The notes beneath the pieces are model-generated. The model made no database searches. It worked only from the letters and a program-made list of their open reading frames with translations, and was not told the DNA's origin. The translations under genes and the position numbers were made by a program. Shown one piece after another: positions 51,164 to 60,981 of a stretch of DNA of 64,000 nucleotides; position 1 is the stretch's first letter; each line of letters opens with the position of its first letter. The DNA comes from Exiguobacterium oxidotolerans JCM 12280 (GTDB lineage Bacteria; Bacillota; Bacilli; Exiguobacteriales; Exiguobacteriaceae), in the NCBI RefSeq assembly GCF_000702625.1, contig NZ_JNIS01000001.1, forward strand, positions 2,980,001-3,044,000, read 5' to 3'.

Positions 51164-51610
51164 TCATTCAGCCGAATACAACAACCGATCCGTCTTGACA
51201 TCATAAATCCGGTAAGAAATCTCAAATTCATGATCTTTTGTCGTTGTCACGTGACAGGTATACGGGACATCCGGTCCGTACGCACCGAGGTCTGCCCGAT
51301 CCAAGAAACTGAAAGAGTCGCCTGTTTCATCGTAATAAAGATCAATCGTCCGCGGGCTAGATTGATCATCGTATTCCACCGTACACATTCCTTTAATTGT
51401 CGCATAGTCATGAGAAACGACATACTTGAGACTCGGAGCCGTATACCAAATTAGTCCCACACCGAATAAACACAGTAAAACGAGTCGGAAAAACAGGGAA
51501 AATTCGATACCGGTATCCTCACGAAACCAGAAATATAACAGTACACTTAGCACCACACAGACGATACCGCCCGCAAGTAAAGCATAATAAAAAATTACTT
51601 CTTCATTCAT
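51164..51610 (-). CDS. Hypothetical membrane protein (148 aa)
   Basis: Two membrane helices (about 7-28 and 39-59) are followed by an extracytoplasmic-type domain of about 85 residues (YATIKGMCTVEYDDQSSPRT...). AAGGGAA lies before the ATG. It sits between the antiporter and the PTS regulator. I do not recognise it. Confidence 0.55.
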   Translation of the reverse strand: MNEEVIFYYALLAGGIVCVVLSVLLYFWFREDTGIEFSLFFRLVLLCLFGVGLIWYTAPSLKYVVSHDYATIKGMCTVEYDDQSSPRTIDLYYDETGDSFSFLDRADLGAYGPDVPYTCHVTTTKDHEFEISYRIYDVKTDRLLYSAE

Positions 51611-51623
51611 GTTCCGATTCCCT

Positions 51624-52334
51624 TCATAAATACAAGCCGTTCGCCTGAACGACGAATTGCGAGTGCTCGTAATGATAGGTGATGACGGAATAATCGAACG
51701 GACGACCGTTCGTCAAGTGGAAGATCGTCTCGACCGTCAATGCCGGATCACCGGCTTCAAGTTCCAAATGTTCCGCAATCGTCTCCGGCAATTTACCGAC
51801 GTGCATGTACATGTCGGAAAAGCCGATGTTCAGTCCGAGTGCCGTCTCGAGGTACTCGAAGATCGATTGTTCGACGATTTCCCGGTTCAAGTAAGGCACG
51901 ATTGCTTGCCGGTAATAGGATTCCTCAAGGCACATGATGTTGCCGTCGATATAGCGGATCCGTTTCACGAAATAAACCATGTCGCCTGGTGCAGTACCGA
52001 GATTTTCAGCAATCGCTTCCGGACACGCAATCAACTCAAACGACAAGACGTTCGACTGGATGTCGTGCGCGACCAGATTTTGTTTAAACCCTTGCGTCGA
52101 AAACAGTTCGATGTAGCCTTTTCGGTTCGTCTTCCGGACGAAAATCCCGCTGCCGCGGACTTGAAAGATGATCCCTTTACGCTCCAGCAATTCGAGCGCT
52201 TTTGTCATCGTCGTTTTACTGACCTCAAATTGGCGGATCAGTTGATCGAGGACCGGTAATTTATCGCCTTGCTGTAACGTGTGCTGTTCGATGTAGGCTT
52301 CGATTTCTGTCGCCGTCTGTTGATATTTCAGCAT
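51624..52334 (-). CDS. GntR/UTRA family regulator of the beta-glucoside operon
   Basis: The 236-residue protein has the GntR winged helix (TATEIEAYIEQHTLQQGDKL, VSKTTMTKALELLERKGIIF) and a UTRA sugar-phosphate sensing domain (about 85-230; LGTAPGDMVYFVKRIRYIDG, ESYYRQAIVPYLN). It is divergent from the PTS/6-phospho-beta-glucosidase operon. It probably binds the palindrome at 52437-52454 and lets go when a sugar phosphate appears. Similar proteins in Bacillus are TreR and GmuR. Confidence 0.9.
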   Translation of the reverse strand: MLKYQQTATEIEAYIEQHTLQQGDKLPVLDQLIRQFEVSKTTMTKALELLERKGIIFQVRGSGIFVRKTNRKGYIELFSTQGFKQNLVAHDIQSNVLSFELIACPEAIAENLGTAPGDMVYFVKRIRYIDGNIMCLEESYYRQAIVPYLNREIVEQSIFEYLETALGLNIGFSDMYMHVGKLPETIAEHLELEAGDPALTVETIFHLTNGRPFDYSVITYHYEHSQFVVQANGLYL

Positions 52335-52430
52335 GGTTCACCCTCATTTACGTAAAAAATTGTTATATCACAACTATATCATAATGAAAGGTCAATACTT
52401 GCGAACACGTTTTATTAAATTAAATATGTA

Positions 52431-52459
52431 TTGATTAATTGTACATGTACAATTACAAT
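52431..52459 (+). promoter_or_regulatory. bglP promoter with perfect palindromic operator in the spacer
   Basis: TTGATT (-35, 52431-52436) and TACAAT (-10, 52454-52459) are 17 bp apart. The spacer is filled by AATTGTACATGTACAATT (52437-52454), a perfect 18-bp palindrome. Repressor binding there would block RNA polymerase directly. Confidence 0.82.
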
Positions 52460-52500
52460 GAAAGTGCATGAAAGGGTTATCATAAAAAGGAGGTTCTTAC

Positions 52501-54399
52501 ATGAGTAAAGTGCGGGATTATGAAAAACTTGCCCGGTCGATCTTAGATGCGGTCGGAGGGGAAGACAATATCATCAGTGCAGCGCGGTGCGCGACGCGGT
52601 TACGACTCGTCTTGAAGCGGTCGGACACGGCGGCAAAGGAGCAAGTGGCAGCACTGCCGGGCGTCATCACGGTCGTCGAATCCGGAGGGCAGTTCCAGGT
52701 CGTCATCGGACAGCATGTCGGTGAGGTTTATGAAGCGTTCTCGAAACTGGTCCAGCTCGATGATGCACCTGAAGACACACAAGCGAACAAAGGTACAATC
52801 TTGAACCGGATCATCGCGACAATGTCAGCCGTCTTCGCCCCATTCGTCTATATCCTGGCAGCAGCGGGAATTCTGCAAGGTGCACTCATCCTGATTTCTT
52901 TACTGTTTAAGGACTTCGCTTCAACGGGAACCAATGAAGTGTTCAGCTTTATCTCTTGGGCACCGTTTACGTTTTTACCGATTTTCATCGCCATCACGGC
53001 AGCGAATCATTTTAAAGTCAATCCCTTCATCGCCGTCGCCTGTAGCGCGGCACTCGTCAGTCCATCGTGGGCTGATATGGCAGCGCGTGTTGTCGCCGGC
53101 GAGTCGATTTCTTTCATCGGCATCGCGTTATCCGGAACGACCTACACGTCATCGGTCTTACCACCGTTGTTTCTCGTCTGGATTTTATCGTATCTCGAAC
53201 GGTTCCTGAACCGGACGATCAATGATGTCATCAAACCGCTGTTCGTCCCGTTCTTCAGTATGATCATCATGGTCCCATTGACGATTTTGCTGATTGGTCC
53301 GATTACGACACTCGGAGCAGAAGGAATTGCCAACGGGTATAACTACCTCGCCGACCACGTGCCGGCACTCGCCGGACTTTTGATTGGTGGTTTTTGGCAA
53401 GTCATCGTCATCTTCGGCGTTCACTGGGGCGTCACGCCGATGGTCCTTGCGAACTTCGAACAGTATGGACGCGACTCGTTCCAAGCCTATCAGACGATCG
53501 CCGTCATCGCTCAGGTCGGTGCTGTCCTAGGCGTCATCTTAAAAACACGCAACCAGGAAACAAAAAAAGTCGGGGTCTCGGCCGGTCTGACGGGGATTTT
53601 CGGAATCACGGAACCGGCGATTTACGGGGTGACGTTACGTTTTAAGAAACCGTTCATCTACGGTTGTATCTCGGGCGCGGTCGGAGCCGTCGTCGCCAGT
53701 TTCTTTAAACCGTATTATTTTGCCTACGCCGGTCTACCGGGACCATTAACACTCGTCAACGGCATCAGTTCCGATTACCCGTCGTCGATCATCGGTCTTT
53801 TGATTGGTGCCGCAATCGCCCTCGTCTTACCGGTCGTCTTGATCCAAGTGCTCGGGTTTGGTGAAGATACGGTGGCGACGGCAACTCCAACAGGACAAGC
53901 AGCACCGGTTGTCCATGAACAAGAAGTCAGTGTGACACTGACGAACGAAGAAACGATTGTATCGCCGTTGTCAGGTCAAGTCGTCCGCCTGACGGACGTC
54001 CCGGACGAAGTGTTTGCCTCCGGTGCGATGGGTGACGGTTTTGCAGTCGTACCGTCCACGCCGCATGTCGATGCGCCGTTTAACGGAACGGTCGTCATGG
54101 TCGCGCCGACGAAACATGCGATCGGACTCCGGTCGACGAGTGGAGTCGAAATCTTAATCCATGTCGGACTGGATACCGTCAATTTGGGCGGAACACCGTT
54201 TAACGTCCTCGTTGCTGAAGGCGACACCGTTGAAGTCGGACAACGATTGCTTGAGTTTGACGTGACGATGATTGAAGCACGTGGACTCAAAACGATTACA
54301 CCGGTCATCGTCACCAATGCGTCTGCTTATGCCAAACTGATCATCGAACAGACTGAAACGATTGCGGCGAACGAACCAATCGTGACCGTCGTTAAATAA
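52501..54399 (+). CDS. bglP: PTS beta-glucoside transporter, EIIBCA
   Basis: The 632-residue protein has three fused PTS parts. EIIB spans 1-90, with phosphorylated Cys30 in ISAARCATRLRLVL. EIIC spans about 100-455, with ten or so helices and the substrate motif GFWQVIVIFGVHWGVTPM, GITEPAIYG. EIIA spans about 475-630, with the phosphorylated His in VEILIHVGLDTVNLGG. It imports and phosphorylates aryl-beta-glucosides or cellobiose-type sugars. AAAAGGAGG precedes the ATG. It is followed by a GH1 enzyme 16 bp later. Confidence 0.93.
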   Translation: MSKVRDYEKLARSILDAVGGEDNIISAARCATRLRLVLKRSDTAAKEQVAALPGVITVVESGGQFQVVIGQHVGEVYEAFSKLVQLDDAPEDTQANKGTILNRIIATMSAVFAPFVYILAAAGILQGALILISLLFKDFASTGTNEVFSFISWAPFTFLPIFIAITAANHFKVNPFIAVACSAALVSPSWADMAARVVAGESISFIGIALSGTTYTSSVLPPLFLVWILSYLERFLNRTINDVIKPLFVPFFSMIIMVPLTILLIGPITTLGAEGIANGYNYLADHVPALAGLLIGGFWQVIVIFGVHWGVTPMVLANFEQYGRDSFQAYQTIAVIAQVGAVLGVILKTRNQETKKVGVSAGLTGIFGITEPAIYGVTLRFKKPFIYGCISGAVGAVVASFFKPYYFAYAGLPGPLTLVNGISSDYPSSIIGLLIGAAIALVLPVVLIQVLGFGEDTVATATPTGQAAPVVHEQEVSVTLTNEETIVSPLSGQVVRLTDVPDEVFASGAMGDGFAVVPSTPHVDAPFNGTVVMVAPTKHAIGLRSTSGVEILIHVGLDTVNLGGTPFNVLVAEGDTVEVGQRLLEFDVTMIEARGLKTITPVIVTNASAYAKLIIEQTETIAANEPIVTVVK

Positions 54400-55875
<1,476 letters not shown>

Positions 55876-55880
55876 ACCGA

Positions 55881-55914
55881 TAAGCCTCCACCTATACCGG
55901 GTGGAGGTTGTTTG
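55881..55914 (+). terminator. Terminator of bgl operon
   Basis: AAGCCTCCACC and GGTGGAGGTT pair around a TATACC loop, followed by GTTTGTT. Confidence 0.75.
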
Positions 55915-56014
55915 TTGTCTGTCAAATCACGCTTGCTTGAAATATGAAAACAAGCGATGATGAGAATGTATATATTATCCAAAAGTGACGAGGGACGTTT
56001 AAGGGGATGAATGA

Positions 56015-56686
56015 ATGATTGGTGTCAGTATTGCGACGATATGGGAGTTCGAAGCGACGCTCGCGTATTTCGATGTAGATGAGTCAGAATGTATTTCCTA
56101 CCCATACGGCGAATATTTTTTCCGGACGATTGCCGGAAAACGTGTGTTGTTTTACAGTACCGGTGTCCGGAAAGTAAACGGGGTCGGGGCCAATCAGTAC
56201 ATGATGGCGCAGTTCCCGCTTACGAAAATCATCGTTGCCGGGACCTGTGCCGGCATCGACGAGTCGTTTGCCGTACTCGACATCATCGTGCCAAACCGGG
56301 CGGTCCAATATGATTGTACGGTGAAAGAAGTCGAGCCGTTGATCAAGCCGTCCTTCATCGTTGAAATCGACGTTGCGGCTTACCAGACAGATTGTCACAC
56401 CGGAACGATCGGTACGGCAGACCGGGCCGTCGTGATGTGGCGTGATTATCTGGAACTGAAAGACAATGCCATCACGGTCGCCGATACAGAAGCCGGCGCA
56501 ATCGCCTATATCTGCCAGAAAAACGGAATTGAATGTATCATCATTAAAGGCATCTCCGATTTTCCGACGGACGAGACAGGCATTGATCCGGTCCAGTCGA
56601 ACGAAGAACAAATCAACGTCTACATAGCGAATACGCCAAAAGTGATGCACAAAATATTCAGTGACTATCTGACACGATTCATTTAG
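56015..56686 (+). CDS. Nucleoside phosphorylase/MTA-SAH nucleosidase family protein
   Basis: The 223-residue protein has the phosphorylase-fold signatures TGVRKVNGVGANQYM, IIVAGTCAGIDES, VADTEAGAIA and IIIKGISD (the Glu-Ala-Gly and Asp that contact the ribose and base). It resembles the small nucleosidases of Bacillota that act on MTA, SAH or futalosine-like substrates, but the N-terminus differs from standard MtnN. AAGGGG is 8 bases before ATG 56015. It may be a diverged paralogue. Confidence 0.75.
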   Translation: MIGVSIATIWEFEATLAYFDVDESECISYPYGEYFFRTIAGKRVLFYSTGVRKVNGVGANQYMMAQFPLTKIIVAGTCAGIDESFAVLDIIVPNRAVQYDCTVKEVEPLIKPSFIVEIDVAAYQTDCHTGTIGTADRAVVMWRDYLELKDNAITVADTEAGAIAYICQKNGIECIIIKGISDFPTDETGIDPVQSNEEQINVYIANTPKVMHKIFSDYLTRFI

Positions 56687-56706
56687 AACATCAGGAGGGG
56701 CAACGC

Positions 56707-56868
56707 ATGAAAACATTAGTGGTTGGTTGTCTGCTGACCGTCAACGCTAAAAGCTTAATGACAAAAAAGACGCAGTCTCGGATGAAATCCCGTAACTGCG
56801 TCTTACGTATGCGTGCATCGGCTGCTAATTTTGTTCAGACTCTTGTTTTTCTGACTGAGCCGCTTTGA
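56707..56868 (+). pseudogene. Truncated ORF with a strong ribosome binding site
   Basis: AGGAGGGG followed by ATG 56707 gives MKTLVVGCLLTVNAKSLMTK, then runs antisense through the terminator and into the 3' end of the minus-strand gene at 56825. The first 16 codons look like the start of a secreted or membrane protein. The rest is out of character, which suggests a gene cut off by a deletion that joined it to the next terminator. It could also be a chance frame. Confidence 0.4.
56765..56804 (-). terminator. Terminator of minus-strand gene at 56825
   Basis: AAGACGCAGT and ACTGCGTCTT pair around a loop with CGGGA..TCCCG, followed on the minus strand by T6. Confidence 0.85.
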
Positions 56869-57013
56869 AGTTCCGATAAATCGTATAACCGACAGTGACA
56901 GGAAGAATGGCAATTCCATAACCAAGCGGCAAGTCTAAAAAATAATACCAGAAAATCGTAAAAACGATCATGATTAGAAGTAGGCGGATACTTGATATGT
57001 GGTATGTACTCAC
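56825..57013 (-). CDS. Small two-helix membrane protein (62 aa)
   Basis: It begins at GTG behind AAAGGAAC. Two hydrophobic stretches lie at about 9-27 and 29-47, with a charged tail (KAAQSEKQESEQN). No family is recognised. It is followed by a terminator with T6 and lies just downstream of the zinc-ribbon gene on the same strand. Confidence 0.55.
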   Translation of the reverse strand: MSTYHISSIRLLLIMIVFTIFWYYFLDLPLGYGIAILPVTVGYTIYRNFKAAQSEKQESEQN

Positions 57014-57042
57014 TTAAAACGTTCCTTTCTTTCAAAGTATTG

Positions 57043-57246
57043 TTATGTTTTTAGAAAGGCGTTTGGTTGATCGACATAAAGTTGGACCAGTCCGCAACTC
57101 GGACAAACGGCAGCTTTCGCTTCGGCAGATGCCTTACTGAAAAAACGACCCGGTTTTTTAATCTTTAAGCCATACATCGCACCTTTGACGTGGACTTCAC
57201 AGTCTTCGACCAGTTGGGTGTCGCATTGGGTACAGATTCGGTTCAT
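57043..57246 (-). CDS. Zinc-ribbon protein
   Basis: The 67-residue protein has two CxxC pairs, CTQCD (residues 5-8) and CPSCG (about 47-50), forming a zinc ribbon of the nucleic-acid-binding kind. The middle (KGAMYGLKIKKPGRFFSKAS) is basic. GAGGAGG lies before the ATG. Similar short proteins occur in many Bacillota without a known role. Confidence 0.75.
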   Translation of the reverse strand: MNRICTQCDTQLVEDCEVHVKGAMYGLKIKKPGRFFSKASAEAKAAVCPSCGLVQLYVDQPNAFLKT

Positions 57247-57300
57247 GGAACGATTCCTCCTCTCCCGGTGTGAATCTTTTTTTGTAGAAGTTCCGACTCG

Positions 57301-57839
57301 TTAATGGGTCATATGTTTCAAAATTTCAATTCTTGATTTGAGTCGTAATGACATGGCGCCGAATAACACTACTATCGTAGCGTTTAAAATTAAAATCGTG
57401 AACAGGATGCCGTTCATGAAGACCGACTCATCTGCGACACTTCCTAATGAGTTAACGGCGAGTCCGACGAATATAAAGAGATATAGAAAAACGAGAAAAC
57501 TGAAAAGAGTCAAACGCTTTTTTAAATATGTAAGCATGGAGGGTGAATCCGTGAATAATGAAAACAGGGGAGCATTCGGTTGTTGTTCTTTCCGATAGTA
57601 CGCCCAGACTTTGTTCGTATGGACAATTTCGACTCCGTTATCTTCTAAAAATGAAAAGTAGTCCGCTAAATCGTGATGTGAAGCAACAAACTCATTCCGA
57701 TACACATAGTTCGTATTCGTTCCTTTTGTAAAGGTGTAAACGAAAGGAGAAAACTTAACTAAGTCCCAACCTTGTTGACTCATCGAATTGACCCATGTTT
57801 CCTCTTTTGATCGTCAATAAAAAACCTAATTTTTTTCAT
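57301..57839 (-). pseudogene. DUF2812 membrane protein with a one-base frameshift
   Basis: ATG 57839 (overlapping the PadR stop, with GAGGAGGG upstream) reads MKKIRFFIDDQKRKHGSIR, then TGA. Shifting by one base after DQK gives EETWVNSMSQQGWDLVKFSP and the rest of a DUF2812 protein with two membrane helices. The usual family start is KKFK..F-DF--EEKWLN-MA--GW, so the gene seems intact except for one missing A in the A4 tract at 57805-57808 (minus strand). It is the usual partner of the PadR regulator. Confidence 0.78.
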
Positions 57840-58153
57840 CAGTATCCCTCCTCTAAAAGTTGGCTTGCATGGTGTAAGACTTCTTCGAGACGTTGTTTTT
57901 CCTGGAGACAAACATGACGCCCTTCCTCTGTTAAGGAGTAGATTTTTTGACGTCCGGTCGTTTCTTCGACTTTAATCCAGCGTTTTTCAATCAAATTTTT
58001 TAAAACGCCATACATCGTCCCCGGTCCAATCGTGACGCGTCCATTCGTTAATTGCTCGATTTGCTGCATCATCGCATAACCATGCTTCGGTGTCGTTAAG
58101 CATAATAAAATATAGTAGGTGCTTTCTGTAAGTACTAATGTATCGCGGCTCAA
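57839..58153 (-). CDS. PadR family transcriptional regulator
   Basis: The 104-residue protein has the PadR fold: STYYILLCLTTPKHGYAMMQ, then TIGPGTMYGVLKNLIEKRWI and the wing KIYSLTEEGRHV. Translation begins at TTG, seven bases after GGGAGG. It is coupled by one base to the DUF2812 gene. A dyad CGATA-n7-TATCG lies right upstream and should be its own operator. Confidence 0.9.
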   Translation of the reverse strand: MSRDTLVLTESTYYILLCLTTPKHGYAMMQQIEQLTNGRVTIGPGTMYGVLKNLIEKRWIKVEETTGRQKIYSLTEEGRHVCLQEKQRLEEVLHHASQLLEEGY

Positions 58154-58165
58154 TGTATCGCCTCC

Positions 58166-58182
58166 CGATATATAATGTATCG
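58166..58182 (-). promoter_or_regulatory. PadR operator dyad
   Basis: CGATATATAATGTATCG is a near-perfect palindrome directly upstream of the ribosome binding site of the padR gene, with a further half-site CGATATAG at 58188-58195. Confidence 0.6.
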
Positions 58183-58336
58183 AAGTCCGATATAGTTGTC
58201 AATAGAATTGGATGATTTTTGTAAAATTAAAAGCAAATAATGGTATATTTTAAAAAGGTTTACTAGAAGGACATGAATTTTTCTTGAATTATGCGGAAAG
58301 ATCCTAAATTAATTGAGTTAAATAGGAGCTGAAAAA

Positions 58337-58519
58337 ATGAAGTTTATTTTATTAGGAATGGGTATTATTTTATTCGGAATGACGATTGTGATCGCGTATA
58401 GCTCATCTGGATTAGCGGATTCATCTGGAACAACATTTGGGTTAGTCGTTTCCTCGGTGGGGGTATTAATCAGTATTCTTGGTGTTGTCGTTGACGGCAA
58501 AAGTGAAGGGGAGAAGTAA
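58337..58519 (+). CDS. Small membrane protein (60 aa)
   Basis: The 60-residue protein has two hydrophobic segments (about 3-21 and 34-52) with a small-residue loop (SSSGLADSSGTTFG). AAATAGGAG precedes the ATG. No family is recognised. The repeat copy D follows its stop codon, as part of its terminator. Confidence 0.55.
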   Translation: MKFILLGMGIILFGMTIVIAYSSSGLADSSGTTFGLVVSSVGVLISILGVVVDGKSEGEK

Positions 58520-58524
58520 GTAAA

Positions 58525-58908
58525 AGGCAAGGACAGAAAATCGTCCTTGCCTCAGCGTGTAAACAAACGCTTATGAAGCGTAAACATGCGATATTGTGAC
58601 GCAATTCGTTCGCTTTTCGCGGTTCTAAGCGATTCAAGACGGATTGTGCTCTAAACCTTCTGCATGACCGGATTTCTGTCACATAGTTACCTAAAAAGCG
58701 TCACGTTTCGTTGACTCCTACGGGAAAAAGTGCGTTTTTAACGCACGTTCAGAGGCAGGCAAGACCCTGCTCGTTGTCCGTGAGGATCAAGGAGCAACGG
58801 CTTGCGCCTCGCCCGAGGAAAGCAACGAAAGAAGACGCTTGATCTTTCAATAGCACGTTGTATAGAGCAAAAGGCAAGGACAGAAAATCGTCCTTGCCTT
58901 TTGCTCTA
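58525..58908 (+). repeat. Terminator-bracketed repeat, copy D
   Basis: After the small gene at 58337: hairpin AGGCAAGGAC..GTCCTTGCCT (58525-58552); a spacer of about 310 bp starting CAGCGTGTAAACAAACGC and ending ATAGCACGTTGTA; then the same hairpin enlarged, TAGAGCAAAAGGCAAGGAC..GTCCTTGCCTTTTGCTCTA (58863-58908). The spacer joins the left modules of copy C to the central TTCGTTGACTCCT-type module of copy A (near identical over about 120 bp, including GTGCG-TTTTTA-CGCAC) and the core CCCGAGGAAAGCAACGAAA. Confidence 0.82.
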
Positions 58909-58934
58909 TTTAAGGGAAATTCGTACAAAAACGA

Positions 58935-60812
58935 TTACATCGACGTTGTCGAATCGAAGAACGCATAATGTCCTTGTCTAATCGTTTTTGCTTGATACAT
59001 GGCGGAATCAGCAAATTTAATCAACTCGTCACCCGTCCGTGCCTGATCGGGATAGGAAGCGATACCGATACTCGGGGGACAATGGATCAATTGGTTCGCC
59101 AGCGCGTAAGGTTCACTTAATGTGGAGAAGACCTGTTTCGTCAGCTGTTCTACCTCATCGGACGACCAATTGACTAACAATAACGTGAATTCATCACCAC
59201 CTAGCCGAGCGATAATCGTGAAGCGCTCTTTAAAGGCTTGAAGGCGCATGGCGACAGATACGAGGAGTTGATCACCGATGTCATGTCCGAACGTATCATT
59301 GACGTCTTTAAAATCATTCAGGTCCATGAACAAGAGTGAGGCGCATCTCGTCGAGGGTGCGCGTAACGTTTGCTCTAGCATTTCTTCGAAGGACGAGCGG
59401 TTGGCTAGTCCGGTTAACGCATCATGATACGCGAGATAATGGATCCGTTTTTCCTTCTCCTTGATTTCCGTCATGTCTTTCCCGATTCCGAACACACCGA
59501 CTAGTTGTTTTTGGACGATGATCGGTACATTCGTAATGTGCATGAACGATCTTGTTCCGGAACGGCTTTCGATTTCGACCTCATAATGTCGTGCTGTGCC
59601 GGTAAAAACTTGTTTGACTTCGCGTGACACGAAGGGACGGTCGGACGGTGCGACGAATGCAAGGCTACTTTTTTGTAACAATTCCTCTTGGCTGTAACCG
59701 AGAAGCTGTGTGCAAGAGGCATTGACACTGTCGAATTGGCCATGAAGATTCGTCGAATAGACCGGATCGGGATGATTTTCGAATAAACATTTGTAGCGTT
59801 CTTCACTTTGTTCAAGTTGTTGCGACTTGATGTAATATTTTTTGAACAGCCGTTGGTTCTCGAAAATGACCGTGATTTGCCGGATGAAGACAAGGATGAT
59901 CGAGATGCCGGACCCGATTGTGATGATATCGATTCCTTCCGAGTGAAGTCCCATAAAAATAAATAAAATCAAGGCACCGCCATAAGGCGTCACGATTTGA
60001 AAAATCGTCAATCGTTTGACCGATTCCAGTGACTGCTCTTCTGTCGAATTTGAACGGACTGTCAGTCGGCCAGCTATACCAATCAGTAGACCGGCAAGGA
60101 TGAATAAGGGATCGATATAGCTTCCGGACGTGTAATCATTGAATGAGATTAAGTACAAGTACACCGAATCAGCAACAGTTTGAATGAATAAAGCAAAAAA
60201 CAAAATGAGTAAGTAAGATGTATTCGACTGTTTTGATGTACTGAATAAAATGAAGACGATGGCAATCAAGATGCCTAAATCACCGATCGGATAAGCTAAG
60301 GAAACAATCAGTGAGAGCAACGAAACCGTATCGGACTTCAAGATGGGTGTAAGGATGAAATGCCAGGATAATGTCGTCGCGACGACCATGACGATTAGAG
60401 TATCAAAGACAAACGGAATCCGTTCTTGATTTTTTATTTGTGTCACGATCTTATATAAAAGTGCTACAAGAATCGTGAAGACTTGAATTAAGTAGAAAAT
60501 ATCAGAAACTCCGGGATAGCTGACACCCGTTTGTCGGATGCTTTCAAAATAAAACCAATAGATTTCAGCAATCAAGTAACTGCTATTCGCAGCTAACAGG
60601 ATCCCCCAAAATATTTTCTCGTTTTTTGCGACCTGTCGGACAGCCATAAACGTCCAACAGACAGTAACCGCCATACCTAACAAAGAAAAGAGGTTACCCC
60701 CGAATTGCTGGATATAGGCTTCTTCTCTCCAGTAATAAATCCAGCTGTAGTAGCTCAATGTAAATACAAAGAGAAACAACAACGAATAGGATGGTAACTT
60801 ACGATTAACCAT
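58935..60812 (-). CDS. Membrane PAS-GGDEF diguanylate cyclase
   Basis: The 625-residue protein has an N-terminal membrane region of about nine helices (1-315), a PAS domain (about 340-450, YKCLFENHPDPVYSTN to VGVFGIGKDMTE) and a GGDEF domain (about 455-620) with intact GGDEF at 538-542. No RxxD is seen five residues before it, so the usual I-site is absent. The LAYHDALTGLANR start of the domain is typical. The promoter region (60813-60981) is AT-rich. It is a paralogue of the next gene in its membrane part. Confidence 0.87.
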   Translation of the reverse strand: MVNRKLPSYSLLFLFVFTLSYYSWIYYWREEAYIQQFGGNLFSLLGMAVTVCWTFMAVRQVAKNEKIFWGILLAANSSYLIAEIYWFYFESIRQTGVSYPGVSDIFYLIQVFTILVALLYKIVTQIKNQERIPFVFDTLIVMVVATTLSWHFILTPILKSDTVSLLSLIVSLAYPIGDLGILIAIVFILFSTSKQSNTSYLLILFFALFIQTVADSVYLYLISFNDYTSGSYIDPLFILAGLLIGIAGRLTVRSNSTEEQSLESVKRLTIFQIVTPYGGALILFIFMGLHSEGIDIITIGSGISIILVFIRQITVIFENQRLFKKYYIKSQQLEQSEERYKCLFENHPDPVYSTNLHGQFDSVNASCTQLLGYSQEELLQKSSLAFVAPSDRPFVSREVKQVFTGTARHYEVEIESRSGTRSFMHITNVPIIVQKQLVGVFGIGKDMTEIKEKEKRIHYLAYHDALTGLANRSSFEEMLEQTLRAPSTRCASLLFMDLNDFKDVNDTFGHDIGDQLLVSVAMRLQAFKERFTIIARLGGDEFTLLLVNWSSDEVEQLTKQVFSTLSEPYALANQLIHCPPSIGIASYPDQARTGDELIKFADSAMYQAKTIRQGHYAFFDSTTSM

Positions 60813-60981
60813 AGACCAAACTCCTTCATGAATGAATCAGACATTAAACTACAAGTATAAAGAGAATGGTAAACAATGTCTTCTAAAAAAAACAGAATAA
60901 TACAAAAAAATGAAGCGGATGGATAAAAAAATGAAAGCAGTCCGTGCATGAACTACTTTCATGTAAAATAATGCACGCCAT

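Noticed and set aside
52398-52413. cre-like site for CcpA before bglP
   Set aside because: GCGAACACGTTTTA departs from the cre consensus at key positions; too weak to call.
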